64,000 nt of DNA from Bromus sterilis (lineage: Eukaryota; Streptophyta; Magnoliopsida; Poales; Poaceae): the NCBI GenBank assembly GCA_950022295.1, contig OX465600.1, forward strand, positions 197,499,782-197,563,781, read 5' to 3'. Made by a program: the position numbers and the translations under genes. Below the pieces are notes generated by a model, which had not been told where the DNA came from, ran no database searches, and saw nothing but the letters and a program-made list of their open reading frames with translations. Positions 59,207 through 64,000 of the stretch are shown here, piece by piece (position 1 is the stretch's first letter; every line of letters begins with the position of its first letter).

Positions 59207-62200
59207 TATAACGACCCGATCCGCAAAGATCGAAGTCTTCTGTGCTTACTGTGCTAGTCCCTGGATCGAACTGCTAGCACACACAGTACTTGATGAAATA
59301 GCAGAAATAACATGTATCTTTATTACATCATAGTTCCAGGTATAAAGTATTTATTACAATAATGTGGCATGAGGTCTGAATAAAGAACCGCGGAAGCAAT
59401 ATAGTAGTAGAGAGTCCATCAACTCCACTGCAGAAAGTTGAGTGTAGGAACCCGACCTATCGCACCTTACTCCTCGCCATAAAACTCTGCAACAATCGTT
59501 ATAGCCCAAAATGGGTCAGTACTCTGAATGTACGTCAAGTTCCACCATAGAAGAGAATAAAAGTTCCTAAAATATATGCATTTTTGGCTGGTGGAGCTTC
59601 TACAGTTTATTTGCATAAAGCCAAAATTTTCCTATCAGAAGATACAAGCTCTAAGTTCTTCTCATAATATAAGATTGAGAGGATACTCCACTCAATCTAA
59701 ACCATGTGATTAAACTCAAGTTGTTTAATTAAGAGTGTTGAGATTACTCAATATTACCACACCTAGACGCTCAAAATGTCCATAACCGGGGACACGGCTA
59801 ATCGATTAGATTATACTCTGCAGAGGTTGTGCACTTTTCCCCACAAGACTCGACCACCTCCTTTGTAGTTCATCACACTTCATGTTGTATGGGAACAGGA
59901 AGGTCGAGACGAATGCTTTCAGAAGTATTTCCCCTTAACCACTCGGTAGACCGGTACACCTAGATATCTCTACATCAGCTAGTGTACTCTGGAAAGGGTT
60001 CACACAACTTAATCAACTAAGCCAGAGCCCATAATGGCTTGTGGCTGCACATGTGAGCTTCTAGTGGTGAAAATCCTGATTAATCCCTTTAAGCCTGGGT
60101 GGCTTTCCGCAGTGATCACTGACCATCTCCAGGTTACTCAGGCAAATCCACTAGTCTCTCCAGGGTGCCTCCAACCATTCCACTTAGGTGATTCATTTAT
60201 TTTATCTTGGTCCTGTTTACTACTTTACCACTCGTACCTCATTAGGATTCTCTCCCCAATCCAAGTCCACTTAGCATAGCAAAGTAATAATTACGCAAGG
60301 GTGACAACAGGTAAACCTAACACAATGAATCTACTGGGTTATAGCATAGCAATAGTCCTATCAATGCATACTATAGAAAAGGGAACTAAATGCATTAAAA
60401 CATGGGTAATAAAGGAAGTATGATCAAAGGTATAACTTGCCTTCCAGCTGGTTATTGAACTCTAAGTTCTGGTGGTAAGCTATAAGGCCCGATATGCGGT
60501 ACTGTTCCAGATCTAGATGTTTCCATCCAAATCCGGGGACGAAGCACATATCGGTCCCACCGCGACATATGATAATGCCATATTCCCCGGATTTCCAACA
60601 TGATATCACAACATTACAGCTACATGGATACAACATCTCATACAGACGGCATACAACTGCCTTAATACAATACAAGACGGAAGATACATTTCTGAGTACA
60701 GACTACAATCAAATGCCTAGTGGCAAAGAGAAAAACATCGATCCCCATAACCACACGGGTGCAGGCCCTCCGCCGGGATCCGCCTAAATAGTCGTCGTCG
60801 AGTCTCCACGTGAAACGTCGATCCCCATACCTGTTGTCGATCAAGAACCCTCAAAAGAGTTTGGGGTAGTATCATGAGTACAGTAGTACTCAACATCCAA
60901 CTGTAGTGGTCAACTGACCCACAAAGGACTTCATCACTCGTCATTCTAGGACAACTAGTAGTTTACAGTAAGGATGGGGTAAGTGGTGAGGTTGCTGCCG
61001 CACTAGCATTTATGAAGTGGCTAACGATCTAGAGAGTAAGGTAATAAACCAAGCATTCGATGAGGAATTGCCTCCAACAAGTCTTGCTATCAACTACTTA
61101 CGCAATCATAACACCTATCCTATCCTTTTCCTCCTCTTCGCATCCCGACGAAGAAGAAGCAGTCAAGGCACACACACGTTGAACAAGTTATTAAATATGA
61201 TTCAGTTGATGTTATCTATAAACAAGACGTAGGTTTCAAGTCGTCCATAACCGTGGACACGACTTCTCGAAAAGATTTAACCCTGCAGGGGTGTACCAAC
61301 TGCCCATTACAAGGCTCAGCACGCACGCCTATCTCTCTCAGTTGCTACCCATCAGAGGAAACCATTTTATGATTTAGTTCCGAGATATCCGAAACGACAG
61401 GTCCCTCTAACTAAAAATGAACAAATTCGGGTGGCCCCCGGTTAGTCGACATCCAACTCAGGAGCCGACCGCGCTCTCGATCTGGTCTCTACCGTATGAC
61501 TCCAGGTTTGGATTGACGGTTAATCTCACATGAGACCGAGTCCCTAGCCGGTCATGATAGGCCACCAAGGAACCATGTCCTTACTGGTCGGGGTTGTTTT
61601 AGAGGATGTCTACCAGGAGCTACCCGACAGACATATATGCATGGTTTTCAAATGGTAAAATCAGCTAGGGCCACCACTAGAAATGTTTGAAGCTAGGTAG
61701 GTAAGAAAAGGGGACCCCATAGCATCCCACACGCGGTTAGGCTCGCTCAGTCTTAAAACCAATACCCGGAACTCGGATCCTAGTTGAATCGAATGGAACA
61801 AAGCTGTGACACACTGGATTTTGGAACTTTCTTTTTCCAAAAACTTTTCGGATTTATTTCTGGATTTGCTATTGGATTTGATTTTGAGCACCTCGTTGGA
61901 CTTGAAACTTGAGCATATTTAATTTCCATGCTCAAGTGACCCTTGATTTCCAAGCCTTTCCATGTCATTCCATGGATCCATCCCATTCAAGCCACCATTT
62001 TATTCTAGCCTTATATTCTTTTTTCCAATAAAAGGGATATTCCAATTATTTGAGGTTTGTGAAGCAACCCCTATTTATATTGCTCCATAAATCCCCAAAT
62101 AATTCCCACATGTCATTGACATCATATATTGCCAATTTCTCCAAAAACATTTCATATCACAAGTGGATTTTTCCTCTAGAAATATCCATTTGTCTGTGGG

Positions 62201-64000
62201 GGCAGATTGGAGCTTTGTGAAGGGAGTGCCATTTCTCTGGATCCATTGCTAATGAAACTTTTTTTGCAATCTCATATGATCATATGATTGATCTCCACCA
62301 AACTACACCACCATTTGCTTAGCCAAACTCTCGCAATAAATTCCCAAAGTATGGGTGCAGCAAGGGGGCATTGTGAAGCAAGTGCATGATAGGGGCTCCC
62401 ATTTGCCTTGAAACTTTTTGAGCATGATCCTACTACCAAATAACTCCACCAAACAAAATTGGAGCCAAATCCCATTACCCATGTGAGTGCACCATCAAGT
62501 TGAAGTTTCTGGTCAGTGGGCCACATTGTGAAGCAAGTGCTAGCTATCTGTGTCCAATGGCTATGAAATTTTATACACATGTGCACCATGCCAAATAACC
62601 AAGCTACGCTAATTTTCAGCCAAATCCACCAATCCTATGAGATGCTAGCTTCAAAATTGCCTTTCTGGTCCAAATGGACATTTGTAAAGGAAGTTATAGC
62701 TAGCATGACAAAATGAGATGAAACTTGGTGTACATACTCATCCTAGTGTATGATTGAGCTATGCAAAATATCATGCCTAGGGGAGAAATGGACAAGCCAC
62801 ACACCATCACAAACACCTTCTGCAGCATTGCTACATTTGCAAAGGAGGTACCATGTACATTGATCCATTTGAGCCCAAACTTTCCAGATCACTAGTCCTT
62901 CCTAGCCTAAAGCCAGAAGACAACTTTGTCCTATCAAAAGCCCCAGCATGTGATCTCTTCTTCTTGCCCAAGTTTGCTGCATCAATCTTCACGGTGAGGA
63001 TAAGCTCACCCTGTTCATCCAGCTGGCCAGCCAGGAACACCCATGTGATAATCACTCGAAGGACTACCCCACTGGACATGAGTGGCCACGACGAAACCCC
63101 CCTAGACGAGCCTCCCCCTGGTGGCCACGCTCCCAGTCTGCACTAGGCGTGCACTGGACGCGCCCCGCGCGTGCTCGACCTGTCCACCTCGCGCTACAGA
63201 GCGTCCCCGTCATTTTCTTCATGTCTTGCCGCGCCGCCCGGCTTTGCTGAGAACGCGTGCTCCACGCCACCTCGTCCCGTCGCCCTCAATGGCCGCCAGC
63301 TCACCCCGAGCATCTCCGCGTTCCCCTTGGCGCGGCCTGACCACGGAATCCTCGCCGTGGCTATAAGAGGAGGTGCCCCCGAGCCCCCCAGGCACCCAGC
63401 AAGCCTTCACACCCCCTCCTAGCGCGTTACCCTCGGCCAATTTCTTCGCCGGAGCATCTCCTTCCCCTCCATTGATCTCCATGGCCGCCGCCGGCCTCCT
63501 CCAAAACTGGAGCAAGCCGAGCCCCCCCCTCTTCCTCCAACCCAGCCCAAGCACCTCCCCTGGACCACCCTCTTGCCCCCTTGGCTCCCTTACCCTCCTC
63601 TCGATGTAGCGCCGCCGCGCTCGCTTTTCGGCGGAGCCGCCCCGGCCGCCGTGTGGCCCATCGCCACCAGCCGCCCCGCATGGCTCGACGACCATCGGCG
63701 GGAGTGCCTCCCTGCACCGCGCCCAGAGGTCCCGTCGGCGAACCTCTCCACACTGACCCCGACGGCGGCGAGCCCGGCCATGGCCTCCCGTGGCGTTCTC
63801 TGTTTCGGCGAGGGGTTGAAGAAGGAGGCAGGGGAGGAGAGAGAAAGGATCCGCGGGGCCCACCTATTAGCAGCACGGGCCACTGACCGCTGGGCCCGGT
63901 TCGCTTGAGTGGTGGCGTATTTCAACCAATACACTTTCCTTTCGGGGAAGCGTACTTCGGCCTCTTTCAGCCCAGAATGCGCTTTCGCTAGCCGGAAGCG
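59207..64000 (-). mobile_element. Long Gypsy-type LTR in reverse orientation, runs off the window
   Basis: Starts TATAACGACCCGATCC, matching the reverse complement of the end of the 9804-13444 LTR (which ends GGTCGTTACA). It stays recognisably related to it through about 60420, including the CTAGTCTCTCCAGGG and TGGCTTGTGGCTGCACATG blocks. ATATAAATAGGGG on the minus strand near 62066-62080 could be its TATA box. The GC-rich 63000-63900 block lies on the presumed U3 side. I cannot see the other end, and a second nested element within 61.2-64.0 kb cannot be excluded. Confidence 0.55.

Noticed and set aside
63064..63934. Cluster of ORFs up to 214 codons on both strands
   Set aside because: Same GC-rich effect, within a presumed LTR. 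No recognisable domain or splice structure.

Overview
The window reads as plant nuclear DNA from a grass, most likely a wheat/barley relative (Triticeae). This rests on spliced genes with GT-AG introns, Stowaway MITEs ending CTCCCTCCGTTCC, and a dense nest of long LTR retrotransposons: Athila-like elements with TGATACGT...CGTATCA termini and a TGGCGCCGTTGCCGGGGA primer site, a 14-kb Sirevirus-type Copia, a Tat/RIRE2-like Gypsy, and several 3.6-4.8 kb LTRs. The species assignment is inference. I found no rRNA, tRNA or CRISPR.

Region 1 (1-9.8 kb) is genic. It holds a broken calmodulin-binding-protein-60-like fragment, a 3.6-kb PIF/Harbinger transposon (910-4542) with a Myb/SANT-like ORF and a frameshifted transposase, and the intact five-coding-exon gene for RNA polymerase II subunit RPB11 (5645-7744). 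The Harbinger element sits directly against the RPB11 5' leader. Two Stowaway MITEs and a reverse-strand LINE relic follow.

Region 2 (9.8-35 kb) is nested transposons. A 3.6-kb solo LTR (TSD TATGA) splits the LINE. An Athila-like element begins at 14164 and is cut at 19365 by a CACTA-like end. That DNA carries a small coiled-coil gene, and a Sirevirus-type Copia (20369-34458, TSD GTTTC, LTRs about 1.2% different by eye) lies inside the gene's predicted first intron.

Region 3 (35-39 kb) is lower-copy DNA. It has a degraded zf-XS-like gene on the minus strand, a G-rich tract, two related hairpins around a GACATGTGGGCC core, and a tandemly duplicated small ORF.

Region 4 (39-64 kb) is a second nest. 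A Tat/RIRE2-like Gypsy on the plus strand is invaded by a minus-strand Athila element, itself invaded by a complete non-autonomous Athila element (39681-47796, TSD AGGCT). A 4.4-kb solo LTR (52126-56537, TSD ATTGT) interrupts the Gypsy 3' region. That region holds two different tandem arrays and, on the opposite strand, an ORF with a recognisable B3 DNA-binding domain, its own TATA box and one in-frame stop. An Athila-type LTR start and a long reverse-oriented LTR close the window.

The strongest lead is the antisense B3-like gene between pol and the 3' LTR of the Gypsy element. Also worth following are the Copia in an intron, the 1034-residue non-membrane ORF in the 'envelope' position of the Copia, and the rearrangement scar at 39.1 kb.
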